From Enterococcus haemoperoxidus ATCC BAA-382 (GTDB lineage: Bacteria > Bacillota > Bacilli > Lactobacillales > Enterococcaceae): 64,000 nt of DNA. Below, one piece after another: positions 1-8,253 of this stretch. Positions within the stretch are counted from its first letter, which is position 1, and each line of letters starts with the position of its first letter. Under the pieces are notes generated by a model that saw only the letters and a list, made by a program, of their open reading frames with translations, did not search any database and had not been told where the DNA came from. The stretch spans positions 1,313,464 to 1,377,463 of the forward strand of contig NZ_KE136479.1 of assembly GCF_000407165.1 (NCBI RefSeq), in the 5' to 3' direction. The translations under genes were made by a program, and so were the position numbers.

Positions 1-2
1 CA

Positions 3-479
3 TTAATTTTTATTTGTTCAGATTTCACGTTGAATCAGTCAGTAGAAGCAATGGTGGATGGTTCTACCTACATTTTAACTCGACTGTTCCAAGTAGGGAT
101 TTTTCTAGCGTTTATTAATATCATTGCTCAAACTGGAACCTTTGCTGTTATTGCAGGGATTGCTAGTTCCGCACCAACTTTGATCATGGTTCCTGTGGCA
201 ATTTTAACTGGAATCTTGATCGGTGTGCCTGCTGGCGCATACGTAGGTTCCGTTTTAACACTCGTTCTGCCTGTGGCCGTGTCTTTAGGATTTTCTTCTA
301 TCGAACTTGGTTTAGTAGCGGTTGGAGTAGGATTAGGCAGTCAAATGAGTTTTGTTAATATTACGATGCAAGCTCTATCCTCTGGCTTCCAAATTCCAAT
401 TTTAGAGGTTGTAAAAGGAAATGTGAAATGGATCAGTATCGCTTCTGTTATATTGATCGGGATTGGTTTCTTTATATAG
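3..479 (+). CDS. Multi-pass membrane permease, C-terminal part (cut by window start)
   Basis: The reading frame is open from the first bases of the window, so this is the 3' end of a longer gene. A TTG at 30 is an internal codon, not a convincing start. The visible part is almost entirely hydrophobic, with about four to five membrane segments rich in Gly, Ala, Ile and Val, and ends at a hydrophobic Phe-Phe-Ile tail. It lies 24 bp before an amidohydrolase gene on the same strand, so it probably imports that enzyme's substrate or a related compound. The fold resembles ion-transporter-type permeases (CitMHS or GntP-like), but I cannot assign a family from this fragment. Confidence 0.7.
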   Translation, partial: LIFICSDFTLNQSVEAMVDGSTYILTRLFQVGIFLAFINIIAQTGTFAVIAGIASSAPTLIMVPVAILTGILIGVPAGAYVGSVLTLVLPVAVSLGFSSIELGLVAVGVGLGSQMSFVNITMQALSSGFQIPILEVVKGNVKWISIASVILIGIGFFI

Positions 480-503
480 ATTAAATTGAAAGGATGTTGA
501 CAA

Positions 504-1727
504 ATGGATATTTTAATTAAGCAAGCAAGATTACGTGATGGAGAAGCGCTCCAAGATGTGGGGATTAAAGATGGTAAAATCATAGCTATTTCGGAGAATT
601 TATCGGATAACGCGGTAAACGTAATCGAAGCACAAGGGCGTGTTTTGATTCCTGGTCTAGTTGAAAGTCATATTCATTTAGATAAGGCTTTAATCGCTGA
701 CAGAAAACCAAATAAATCAGGGACTTTACAAGAAGCAATTAGCGTTACAGCTGAGTTAAAGCCAACTTTCACAGAAGAGGATATTTACCAAAGGGCAAAA
801 AAAGCGTTGGAAATGATTATTGCTCACGGTGTCACAGCTGTTAGAACTCACGCAGAATTCGATCCAGCTCAAGGGTTCTCTGGTTTTAAAACGATCATGA
901 AATTAAAAGAGGAGTATCGAGATTTGATCGATATGCAAATCGTTGCATTTCCGCAGGAAGGAATCTTTAAAGCACCTGGCACAGAAAGAATGATGTATGA
1001 AGCAATGGAGATGGGGGCAGACGTTGTAGGGGGTATTCCTTATAATGACGCACCGGCAGATAAGCATATTGATTTAGTTTTTGAAATTGCTAAAAAATAT
1101 GATAAAGACATTGATCTCCATCAAGATTTCAGCGATGAAGCAACTGACATTTCAATCGAATATTTATGTAAAAAGACGATCGCAGAAAATTATCATGGGA
1201 GAGTTTCAGTGGGACATTTAACTGCCCTTCACGCATTGGAACCTAAGCGATTAAATGAAATCCTAGCACTGATGTCTGAAGCACAAATCAATGTTATGGC
1301 TTTACCGGCAACAGATTTACATTTAGGTGCTAGAAATGACGTATACAATGTCAGAAGAGCAGTAACACCCATCAGAAAACTTCGAGATGCAGGAGTTAAT
1401 GTATGTCTCGCGACCAATAACATTCGTAATGCATTTACGCCATACGGAAATGGTGATTTAATGCAAATCGCAATGCTAGCAATTCCTGTAGGACATCTGG
1501 GTGGAGCAGATGATCTGCCAACTGTTTTGCCAATGATCACAGAAAATCCTGCAAAAGCATTGGCTCTTAAGGATTATGGGATACAAATTGGGAACAATGC
1601 TGACTTAGTTTTGCTTGATACGAAAGTAAAAGCAGACGCAATTATTGATATTCCCGAGAGAAATTATGTTATTAAAAATGGTAAAATTACAGTTGAAGTA
1701 AAAAAAGAAGTGATTATTTTTAAATAA
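504..1727 (+). CDS. Cytosine-deaminase-like amidohydrolase with altered active site
   Basis: This is a 407-residue metal-dependent amidohydrolase related to bacterial cytosine deaminase (CodA) and N-isopropylammelide hydrolase. The start ATG follows an AAAGGATG ribosome site. The first metal motif His-Ile-His is at residues 56-58, a His is at 206 and another at 238 in GHLTALH, so the four histidines are present. Two key acidic positions differ. The CodA HCDE motif, whose Glu is catalytic, reads HQDF here (Phe209), and the CodA HDD motif reads TNN (Asn305, Asn306). Cytosine deamination by the usual mechanism is therefore doubtful. The upstream permease probably forms an operon with it. The family is secure; the substrate is unknown. 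Confidence 0.85.
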   Translation: MDILIKQARLRDGEALQDVGIKDGKIIAISENLSDNAVNVIEAQGRVLIPGLVESHIHLDKALIADRKPNKSGTLQEAISVTAELKPTFTEEDIYQRAKKALEMIIAHGVTAVRTHAEFDPAQGFSGFKTIMKLKEEYRDLIDMQIVAFPQEGIFKAPGTERMMYEAMEMGADVVGGIPYNDAPADKHIDLVFEIAKKYDKDIDLHQDFSDEATDISIEYLCKKTIAENYHGRVSVGHLTALHALEPKRLNEILALMSEAQINVMALPATDLHLGARNDVYNVRRAVTPIRKLRDAGVNVCLATNNIRNAFTPYGNGDLMQIAMLAIPVGHLGGADDLPTVLPMITENPAKALALKDYGIQIGNNADLVLLDTKVKADAIIDIPERNYVIKNGKITVEVKKEVIIFK

Positions 1728-1735
1728 TTGAGTTG

Positions 1736-1778
1736 AAAAAACGACTATAACGTTTAAAACAGTTTATAGCCGTTTTTT
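1736..1778 (+). terminator. Rho-independent terminator after the amidohydrolase gene
   Basis: An 11-12 bp stem with one mismatch (arms 1740-1750 and 1763-1773) is followed by seven T. It ends the permease-amidohydrolase unit and isolates npr. Confidence 0.8.
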
Positions 1779-1913
1779 TATATTCTACTAAATAAGTTCA
1801 TCATAATATTGTTATGTAAACTAAATGATGCCCATACTAGTATTGAAAAATGAGAATAAAGCAAAGTGAAGGAAATAAATAGTCATTATGTAATAACTAT
1901 CAACATTGAAACC

Positions 1914-1959
1914 ACCTTATCATTCTCAATTAAATATAAATAATTGAGAATGATAAGGT
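1914..1959. promoter_or_regulatory. Perfect 19-bp inverted repeat upstream of npr (Fur-family operator candidate)
   Basis: The arms 1914-1932 and 1941-1959 are exact reverse complements separated by 8 nt. Each arm contains two tandem hexamers, GAGAAT and GATAAG, close to the GATAAT unit of Fur boxes. No T-run follows, so it is not a simple terminator. It lies about 75 bp upstream of the npr start. Between it and the ribosome site there are possible -10 hexamers (TATGAT at 1986, TATAAT at 2003) and a 16-bp AT palindrome at 1996-2011. The stretch 1780-1913 shows nothing else I can name. Confidence 0.6.
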
Positions 1960-2031
1960 AAAACACTTGTTATTACATGTGTTTATATGATACTCTTTAT
2001 TATATAATAAATAATATTGGAGGTACATGAA

Positions 2032-3375
2032 ATGAAAGTTATCGTTTTAGGTTCATCGCACGGAGGCTATGAAGCAGTTGAAGAATTATTAAACTTACAC
2101 CCTGATGCAGAAATCCAATGGTATGAGAAAGGTGATTTTATTTCTTTTCTATCCTGTGGTATGCAACTTTATCTAGAAGGGAAAGTCAAAGATGTCAATT
2201 CCGTTCGATATATGACTGGTGAAAAGATGGAAAGCAGAGGAGTTAATGTCTTCTCAAATACAGAAATTACTGCAATCAAACCCGAAGATCATCAAGTCGT
2301 TGTTAAGGATTTATTATCTGGAGAAGAACGTGTAGAAGATTACGATAAACTTATCATTAGTCCTGGAGCTGTACCGTTCGAATTGAATGTTCCAGGTAAG
2401 GACTTAGAAAACATCTATTTGATGCGTGGTAGAAAATGGGCCATTAAATTAAAAGCAAAAACAGTTGATCCAGAAGTGAATAATGTAGTTGTAATCGGCA
2501 GTGGCTACATTGGTATAGAAGCAGCTGAATCATTTGCTAAAGCTGGTAAAAAAGTCACAGTTATTGATATTTTAGATCGACCTTTAGGTGTCTATTTAGA
2601 TAAAGAGTTTACCGATGTTTTGACAGAGGAAATGGAAGCTAACAATATCAACGTAGTGACAAATGAAACTGTACAAAGCTATGCCGGGGAAGGTCAAGTT
2701 CAAAAAGTTATAACAGATAAAGCTGAATATGATGCTGATCTCGTTGTTGTGGCAGTCGGTGTTCGTCCTAATACTGGCTGGTTGAAAGACACATTAGAGC
2801 TACATCCAAATGGTCTTATTAAAACAGATGAATACATGCAAACAAGTGCTCCTGATATTTTCGCAGTAGGAGATGCGACGTTGATTAAATACAATCCTGG
2901 TGAAACGGAAGTTAATATTGCCTTAGCAACCAACGCCAGAAAACAAGGCCGTTTTGCGGTGAAAAACTTATTAAGTCCAGTAAAACCTTTCCCAGGTATT
3001 CAAGGTTCATCAGGTTTAGCTGTTTTTGATTATAAATTCGCTTCTACTGGAATTAACGAAGAAATGGCTAAGAAATTAAATAAAAAGACTAAATCTGCAT
3101 TGGTTGTTGAAGATTATTTAATGGACTTTAATCCTGATAAGCAAAAAGCTTGGTTCAAACTTGTCTATGATCCTGAAACAACTCAAATTTTAGGTGCACA
3201 ATTGATGTCAAAAGCTGATTTAACAGCAAACATTAATGCTATTTCATTAGCAATCAAAGCGAAAATGACAATTGAAGACTTAGCTTATGCAGACTTTTTC
3301 TTCCAACCATCATTTGATAAACCTTGGAATATTATTAATACTGCTGCTTTAGCTGCAATGAAAAACGAACAATAA
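2032..3375 (+). CDS. npr: NADH peroxidase (flavin-dependent)
   Basis: The 447-residue product closely matches my recollection of the Enterococcus faecalis NADH peroxidase, which reduces hydrogen peroxide to water with NADH in the cytoplasm. The redox centre Cys42 sits in SFLSCGMQL and the active-site His is at residue 10. The N-terminal FAD-binding segment starts [10 protein letters not shown] and the NADH-binding GxGxxG reads [11 protein letters not shown] near 155. The C-terminal dimerisation domain is intact. The start is the ATG after GGAGG at 2018; an upstream in-frame TTG at 2017 has no ribosome site. It is monocistronic, bracketed by an operator-like inverted repeat and a terminator. 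The single catalytic Cys separates it from disulfide reductases; the close relative NADH oxidase is the main alternative. Confidence 0.93.
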   Translation: MKVIVLGSSHGGYEAVEELLNLHPDAEIQWYEKGDFISFLSCGMQLYLEGKVKDVNSVRYMTGEKMESRGVNVFSNTEITAIKPEDHQVVVKDLLSGEERVEDYDKLIISPGAVPFELNVPGKDLENIYLMRGRKWAIKLKAKTVDPEVNNVVVIGSGYIGIEAAESFAKAGKKVTVIDILDRPLGVYLDKEFTDVLTEEMEANNINVVTNETVQSYAGEGQVQKVITDKAEYDADLVVVAVGVRPNTGWLKDTLELHPNGLIKTDEYMQTSAPDIFAVGDATLIKYNPGETEVNIALATNARKQGRFAVKNLLSPVKPFPGIQGSSGLAVFDYKFASTGINEEMAKKLNKKTKSALVVEDYLMDFNPDKQKAWFKLVYDPETTQILGAQLMSKADLTANINAISLAIKAKMTIEDLAYADFFFQPSFDKPWNIINTAALAAMKNEQ

Positions 3376-3385
3376 TTTTAAATTT

Positions 3386-3424
3386 AAAAGACTGCAGAAA
3401 AGAAATTTTCTGTTGTCTTTTTTT
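3386..3424 (+). terminator. Terminator after npr
   Basis: A stem pairing AAAAGAC with GTCTTTT, with an inner paired AGAAA/TTTCT, is followed by a run of T. Confidence 0.85.
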
Positions 3425-3480
3425 GATAGGGGAAAAATGGTATCATTTAAGGAAATAACTTGAATAGGATGGAGACTTTG

Positions 3481-3957
3481 ATGACAATTACACTAAAAGA
3501 AATGACTGCAACTGATTATGAAAAGTATCTTTCTTTTGCAATCAAGGACTATGCGAAAGATAAAATCACTGCTGGAACATGGAATGAAGAAGAGGCGATT
3601 AGCTTAGCAACGAAAAGTTTTAGCGAACTTTTACCATCAGGAAAGGATACTAAAAATGAATATCTTTATTCAATAGAAGACGATTCAGTAGATAAAAAGG
3701 TAGGTTTTTTATGGGTCCATCTAAATAAAACGCTCTATGATTCAAAACTGTTTATTTATGATTTTATCGTGTTTGAAGAATATAGAAAAATAGGCTATGG
3801 GAAACAAACAATTTATTCTCTAGTTGAGAAAGCTAAAAAAATGAATGTGTCACAAATCGACTTACATGTGTTCGCTCACAATAAAGGTGCGATTCACTTA
3901 TATGAACAAACAGGTTTTATAGCTACAGATATTAGCATGTCAAAACAAATAAAGTGA
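3481..3957 (+). CDS. GNAT family N-acetyltransferase
   Basis: This 158-residue protein has the GNAT acetyl-CoA fold. The pyrophosphate-binding segment reads RKIGYGKQ (the Q/RxxGxG/A motif) near residue 104, followed by the helix and the C-terminal segment HNKGAIHLYEQTGF, in which Asn and Tyr are typical. The start chosen is the ATG at 3481, seven bases after GGAG. An in-frame ATG at 3469 and a TTG at 3460 lack a good ribosome site. The acceptor substrate cannot be told from sequence. The next gene begins 29 bp downstream, so the two are probably co-transcribed. Confidence 0.85.
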   Translation: MTITLKEMTATDYEKYLSFAIKDYAKDKITAGTWNEEEAISLATKSFSELLPSGKDTKNEYLYSIEDDSVDKKVGFLWVHLNKTLYDSKLFIYDFIVFEEYRKIGYGKQTIYSLVEKAKKMNVSQIDLHVFAHNKGAIHLYEQTGFIATDISMSKQIK

Positions 3958-3986
3958 AAAGACTTAATTATAAAAAGGAGTTTAAC

Positions 3987-4439
3987 ATGTGTCAGCATCC
4001 AAGTACAAAAATCATGACGGAGTTAATTCAAAAACAATGGGCAGATCATTCCATTCACGCTGCAATTGTCAATGAAAAATCAGAGATTATTGCTATCGGC
4101 AAAACAACTGTTTCTCAAACAAATGACCCCACAGCACATGCTGAGATCAACGCAATCAGATCAGCATGTGAACTTTTAAAGACTGATACATTACCACCAG
4201 ATTATTGGTTATATTCGACATTCGAACCTTGTCCATTGTGTTCATCTGCAGTTCTTTGGAGCGGTATTGACGGAGTTGTATACGCTAATGATCCCAGATT
4301 CAGGGGTTCACTACCAGACTGGTCTTTTATTAAGTGTAGAACCATGTTAGAACAGGGTGTTGATATCCATCAAGTAAAGTTGATTGAGAATTTTATGTTA
4401 GATGAGATAAAAGACTACTTTACTAGGCACGAAAAATAA
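3987..4439 (+). CDS. Nucleoside/nucleobase deaminase of the cytidine deaminase-like family
   Basis: This 150-residue cytoplasmic deaminase carries the zinc signature of the family: HAE at residues 51-53 (zinc His and proton-shuttle Glu) and PCPLC at 81-85 (two zinc Cys). The arrangement and the C-terminal region resemble guanine deaminase and tRNA adenosine deaminase relatives; I cannot choose between base substrates. An AAGGAG ribosome site precedes ATG 3987. The longer frame from GTG 3954, overlapping the previous stop, adds 11 residues without support. It lies in tandem behind an acetyltransferase gene. Confidence 0.85.
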   Translation: MCQHPSTKIMTELIQKQWADHSIHAAIVNEKSEIIAIGKTTVSQTNDPTAHAEINAIRSACELLKTDTLPPDYWLYSTFEPCPLCSSAVLWSGIDGVVYANDPRFRGSLPDWSFIKCRTMLEQGVDIHQVKLIENFMLDEIKDYFTRHEK

Positions 4440-4849
4440 AAAGACTTATAGAGTTAAATGAGAAAAAACGAGTTTTAAAACGACCAATTGCAGAGACGCC
4501 ATATTATGGAAATACATAGCGAAAACTAATGACTTGCTGCCAGAAGTTGCCAACCAAGTCGAAAAGACTTTTAGATAAGACTGATTTATTTAAAGTTGAG
4601 AATTAGACTTTTCAGGCAACATAAATTTATGTTAGTATCAAGTGTTTGATTGAGGCTAGAAGATCTTTTCCTCGATTGTAAACTGTAGATTGTTTTACGA
4701 AAGTAAAGATTTTATAAGCGATGTGGGGGGCTTTTGCAGAGCTGTAGATAATAAAAAAGGCAGCTAACTTTAAAATCAGCTACCTTTTTTAACCTGAATA
4801 AAATATTAGAGTGGATTTCTCTCTTTGCTAATTTCATTTTACCCAGTAA
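4440..4849. other. Gene-free stretch, possible decayed coding remnant
   Basis: No intact gene is visible in about 410 bp. Between roughly 4475 and 4580, short frames read like protein (for example KRPIAETPYYGNT, then after a stop NDLLPEVANQVEKTF) but are broken by stops. I cannot name the ancestor. A terminator near 4753-4790 closes the toxin gene on the opposite strand. Confidence 0.4.
4753..4790 (-). terminator. Terminator downstream of the toxin gene
   Basis: An imperfect stem (AAAAAAGG-AGCT against AGCT-CCTTTTTT, one mismatch) with T-runs on either strand. It lies 60 bp beyond the minus-strand toxin stop and could act in both directions. Confidence 0.6.
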
Positions 4850-5839
4850 TTATTGTTTTTGTACAACTTTAGGAATTACATTCATCGGAATTGTTTCTAT
4901 CAAAACTTCTTTGCCATCAGTTATATCACTAACCTCCAATAATAATTGAGTGCCAATTTTAGCTTTAAATTTAGAATCTGCCAATACTCTTAATGCATGA
5001 CTGTCATCTACTCGTTTCCACTTTTCCCTTTCTGTCCATTGATAAGCAGAGCTTCTCAATATATTTACTAATCTTTCTTGTTCGTCAATTGCATCTCCAA
5101 TTGGATATGTTGCAGTAATAACATTATCTTTTAGTGCGTAGGGAATATGTGCAGAAACTTTATTTGAGGCATTCGTAGTTCCGGAAGCTTTACCAACAGT
5201 TAACAACCACTGAAGTTTATATGTGTGTCCTGCTGGTACTAATAAAGTTTGTGCTGGTACTGACCAACTTTTTTCTACAGTTGAAACCACTGAATTAGAG
5301 TGCCCAAAATCATATCGAACATCCATTGATATAGACCCAGATACAAATGGAAATTTCATCTCTGCGCTGGTATCTATTGAGATACCAGCATTGTGTGTAG
5401 TTTGTGTAGTGACACTATCGCTCTGACTATAGACAAAAGTTGATGAAGACAGACGTTGGTCTTGTTTCGTATCATTTATAAGAACAGCTTGGTTTGCATC
5501 AACGAATTCTCCATCCTGGATAACCATATCATCATTTAACTTGATTGAAAACGGTTCTATTGTCAAGGAAAAAGGATCTAACCTAGAGCTCTGTGGATCA
5601 CTAATTCTTTCTAAATCTGTTATTTCTTTATTAGCAGTTTTATTATAAGAAAGTGTAAAGCCTAAATCTTTACAATCATTCTTTATTTGTGCGGAAAAAT
5701 CAACATCATCTAAAGTAACATTTTCATTAATTCCTTCTACAAACGCTTCATTTGCGAACACCACTGCAGATGGTGTAACAGCAGTTAAACCAATTCCTAC
5801 TAACAAAACTAATGAATTCAATTTAATAAATTTTTTCAA
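4850..5839 (-). CDS. Secreted ETX/MTX2-type (aerolysin family) beta-pore-forming toxin
   Basis: The 329-residue product starts with a signal peptide (lysines, hydrophobic core 8-27, likely cleavage after VFA29). From about residue 118 it follows the ETX/MTX2 pattern: a conserved Asn-Asp-Thr-x-Gln-x-Gln segment, then a Ser/Thr-rich strand pair with alternating polar and hydrophobic residues (134-192) that fits the membrane-inserting hairpin, then VPAQTLLVPAGHTYKLQW (194-211), matching the VP-x-Q-x-x-x-VPAGKTY signature of epsilon toxin relatives. Residues 30-115 would form the receptor-binding region and are unlike anything I recognise. Start is TTG, seven bases after AGGAGG. It stands alone between decayed flanks, which suggests acquisition. 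Target and activity are unknown. Confidence 0.8.
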   Translation of the reverse strand: MKKFIKLNSLVLLVGIGLTAVTPSAVVFANEAFVEGINENVTLDDVDFSAQIKNDCKDLGFTLSYNKTANKEITDLERISDPQSSRLDPFSLTIEPFSIKLNDDMVIQDGEFVDANQAVLINDTKQDQRLSSSTFVYSQSDSVTTQTTHNAGISIDTSAEMKFPFVSGSISMDVRYDFGHSNSVVSTVEKSWSVPAQTLLVPAGHTYKLQWLLTVGKASGTTNASNKVSAHIPYALKDNVITATYPIGDAIDEQERLVNILRSSAYQWTEREKWKRVDDSHALRVLADSKFKAKIGTQLLLEVSDITDGKEVLIETIPMNVIPKVVQKQ

Positions 5840-5866
5840 TTAATTCCCTCCTAAAATGTTTAAATT

Positions 5867-5899
5867 ATTATATCACATAATAAGAAAGCGCTTCCTTAT
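5867..5899 (-). promoter_or_regulatory. Extended -10 promoter overlapped by a cre-like dyad, toxin gene
   Basis: On the minus strand TGATATAAT (5867-5875) is an extended -10 box. No recognisable -35 lies upstream. In its place is a 22-bp dyad (5878-5899) centred on AAGCGCTT. Its core AAGAAAGCGCTTCCTT matches the catabolite-responsive element pattern TGNAANCGNTNNCA at 12 of 14 positions. Binding there would occlude polymerase, so carbon catabolite repression by CcpA is the natural inference. Confidence 0.55.
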
Positions 5900-6094
5900 T
5901 TTCATAATACAACTATCCAATAAAATTGTAATGTTCATTTTGGTTATATATACTTAACTTTTATAGTATATAGTCTTTTTTTAAGGAGATTTACAAAAGA
6001 TTTTATCTTTTAAGAAAAAATTATCAAAAAATAATGATATTTTTTAGACATCTGTGAATGTGTAAAATAATATAATACGGGGAGTTTTTAAGAA

Positions 6095-6292
6095 ATGCTT
6101 TACCTACAAAAAACTTCCGCAAATAGAAAACAGGATAAACTTAGATATCTTTTCAATAGGACAAATTAAATCAAGAAAAGAACTAAAAGTGACGAAGGGA
6201 TAGAGCTACGCAATATATTTTTTGACTATGTGAAGTCTCGCGTGTCTAAAGTTCATAAAAAACTTGCTAAAGAGAGAGTTCAGAGAAAATAA
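6095..6292 (+). pseudogene. Short interrupted reading frame of unknown origin
   Basis: An ATG at 6095, ten bases after GGGGAG, opens 24 codons, stops at 6167, and the same frame continues for 40 charged, helix-like codons (ending AKERVQRK) to a stop at 6290. The continuity suggests one ancestral gene with an in-frame stop. I do not recognise a family. The surrounding 5900-6490 is otherwise empty. Confidence 0.3.
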
Positions 6293-6307
6293 GTTTAGTC
6301 AGCGTAC

Positions 6308-6397
6308 ATGAATGAAGAAATGTTTTTCATGATTAAAAATCTGTATAAAAAGGCTAAAAAAAGCGAATACAAAAACACGAATGATAAGTTCAATTGA
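6308..6397 (+). other. 29-codon lysine-rich open frame, doubtful
   Basis: This frame starts at ATG 6308, encodes a basic peptide beginning MNEEMFFMIKNLYKKAKK, and has no clear ribosome site. It may be another fragment of the same decayed element as the frame just upstream. Confidence 0.2.
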
Positions 6398-6488
6398 GAT
6401 TCAAGGTAGGTTAATACGATTTTGAATCTACTTTGTATAATGTATATTATGTTAACTAGAATAAAAATATTTAAATAGCGACTAAAAT

Positions 6489-6541
6489 CTATAGAAAAAC
6501 AACGAGCAGAGAATAGTAGGCTGCTCGTTGTTTTTCTATAG
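6489..6541 (-). terminator. Strong terminator at the end of the cardiolipin synthase gene
   Basis: A long near-perfect stem (AGAAAAACAACGAGCAG against its complement) surrounds an 11-nt loop. The right arm overlaps the last codons and stop of the minus-strand gene. Confidence 0.85.
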
Positions 6542-7996
6542 TATTGGTGATAATAATCGTGAAAAGTTTTGTTTGAATCGTAACCAATGTGATTGCTTTT
6601 GGATAATTTCATCCGTTAATAAAAGACTTTTATCCATATCAGATTCAAATATTTGTGTTAGTTTCCATGCGATTTTTGTATCATAGATAAATGTACTTAC
6701 TTCAAAATTTAAAGCGTAACTTCTGATATCTTGATTAGTTGTACCAACCATACAGATTTCATTATCAATAATCATTGTTTTAGCATGCAAAAAACCATTC
6801 TGGTACATATATATCTTAACGCCTCTTTTGTGGAGATAGTTTGCATAATATTGTGTTGCTCGATAGATAAATGGATGATCAGGCATACAGGGAATCATGA
6901 TTCGAACATCGATACCTGATCGCACAGCAATCAATAAAGCGTTGATCATACTATCATCAGGAATTAAATATGGCGTTTGAATCCAGACTGATTTTTCAGC
7001 AGATAATATCATTTTGATAAAACCGCTTTTTAAAATTTCTTCTTCAGAGTCTGGGCCGTCAGAAACAACCTGTAAAGCTAAATTTCCAAGTTCACTATCT
7101 TCAGAAATTTGGAAGTAATTTTCTAAATAGTCCATTTTTTGTGAATCGTGTTGCACAGAGGCGTTCCAATCCATAATAAAAATTTCTTGTAGTGAAAAAA
7201 CGGATGTTCCGACTAAGCGAATGTGGGTATCTCTCCAGTAACCAAACTTTTTGCTTTCTCCCAAATACTGATCTCCTACGTTAAAGCCACCTGTCCACCC
7301 TATTTTCCCATCGATTACGACTATTTTTCGGTGTAAGTGATAATTTAAGCGTGTTTTACTAATCATATTCTTAGAGGTGATAAACGGAGCTACTTTTCCA
7401 CCTAACGCAACAAATGAAGCAAAGAATTTTTTATTTGCACCTGGAGATCCCCATGGGTCATAAATTAAATGGACCGATACTCCTTCTTTAACTTTCTCTC
7501 CTAATAAGTCTAAAAACTGATTTCCAATACGATCGTTAAAGAAAGAATAATATTCAACATGTACAGTCTCTTTGGCCTGACGAATATCTTCAAATAAGGC
7601 TTCGAATTTATCTTTCCCATCTGTATAGATTTTTAAGCTGTTTCGTTTACTTAATGGTGAAGAATCCATATTTCTAAAGTATTTGTTTAATACACGTGCA
7701 TCGGTTAATAAGTTTATATCTAATTTTCCATTAGACTTTAAATTATCTTCATCGACCATTTTTTTGATATTAGAGATATTTTCTTTATCATGATCTGTCA
7801 AATTAAAGACTTTTTGACCATTGATTCCTCTGCCACAAAAAAGATAGATGATAAATCCAATTCCTGGTAAAAATAATAAAGTCATAATCCAAGCTAAAAC
7901 ACTTGAAATGCTACGCGGTTTTCTAAAAACAGTAATGAGTGCTGCAGTGGTATTTAATAACAATAACCCTAAAAGTATGATGATAAAAATTCTCAT
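6536..7996 (-). CDS. cls: Cardiolipin synthase
   Basis: The 486-residue enzyme joins two phosphatidylglycerol molecules into cardiolipin at the membrane. Two N-terminal membrane segments (about 2-22 and 34-54) are followed by two phospholipase-D type HKD motifs: His222-Lys224-Asp229 in YHLHRKIVVIDG and His404-Lys406-Asp411 in FLHAKTMIIDN. Length and layout match bacterial ClsA-type enzymes. The start ATG is 12 bases after GGGAG, a long but acceptable spacing. It is probably monocistronic, since its stop lies in a terminator and the upstream gene is divergent. Confidence 0.92.
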   Translation of the reverse strand: MRIFIIILLGLLLLNTTAALITVFRKPRSISSVLAWIMTLLFLPGIGFIIYLFCGRGINGQKVFNLTDHDKENISNIKKMVDEDNLKSNGKLDINLLTDARVLNKYFRNMDSSPLSKRNSLKIYTDGKDKFEALFEDIRQAKETVHVEYYSFFNDRIGNQFLDLLGEKVKEGVSVHLIYDPWGSPGANKKFFASFVALGGKVAPFITSKNMISKTRLNYHLHRKIVVIDGKIGWTGGFNVGDQYLGESKKFGYWRDTHIRLVGTSVFSLQEIFIMDWNASVQHDSQKMDYLENYFQISEDSELGNLALQVVSDGPDSEEEILKSGFIKMILSAEKSVWIQTPYLIPDDSMINALLIAVRSGIDVRIMIPCMPDHPFIYRATQYYANYLHKRGVKIYMYQNGFLHAKTMIIDNEICMVGTTNQDIRSYALNFEVSTFIYDTKIAWKLTQIFESDMDKSLLLTDEIIQKQSHWLRFKQNFSRLLSPIL

Positions 7997-8253
7997 CTGA
8001 TTTCATTTCTCCCTTAAATTACATAATATAATGATTATAGCAAAAACTATTGATTCATCCAACAAATAACAATCCCTTAGTCACTTAATTAGATAGAAAC
8101 TTTCCTTATTTAGCAATTTAATTCATCTTGAAAATTTTATCAGAGACTATGAAAAATAAAATTATTCATTATTTTGTTTTTCACTATTTTAATTCTCATA
8201 ATGTTGTACTATAATATGCTGATATGTTGAATTGAAAAGAGGAATTATTAAAA

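Noticed and set aside
8188-8202. Fur-like AATTCTCATAATG near the UPF0316 promoter
   Set aside because: It is only a partial match with no dyad, and such words are expected by chance in this AT-rich DNA.
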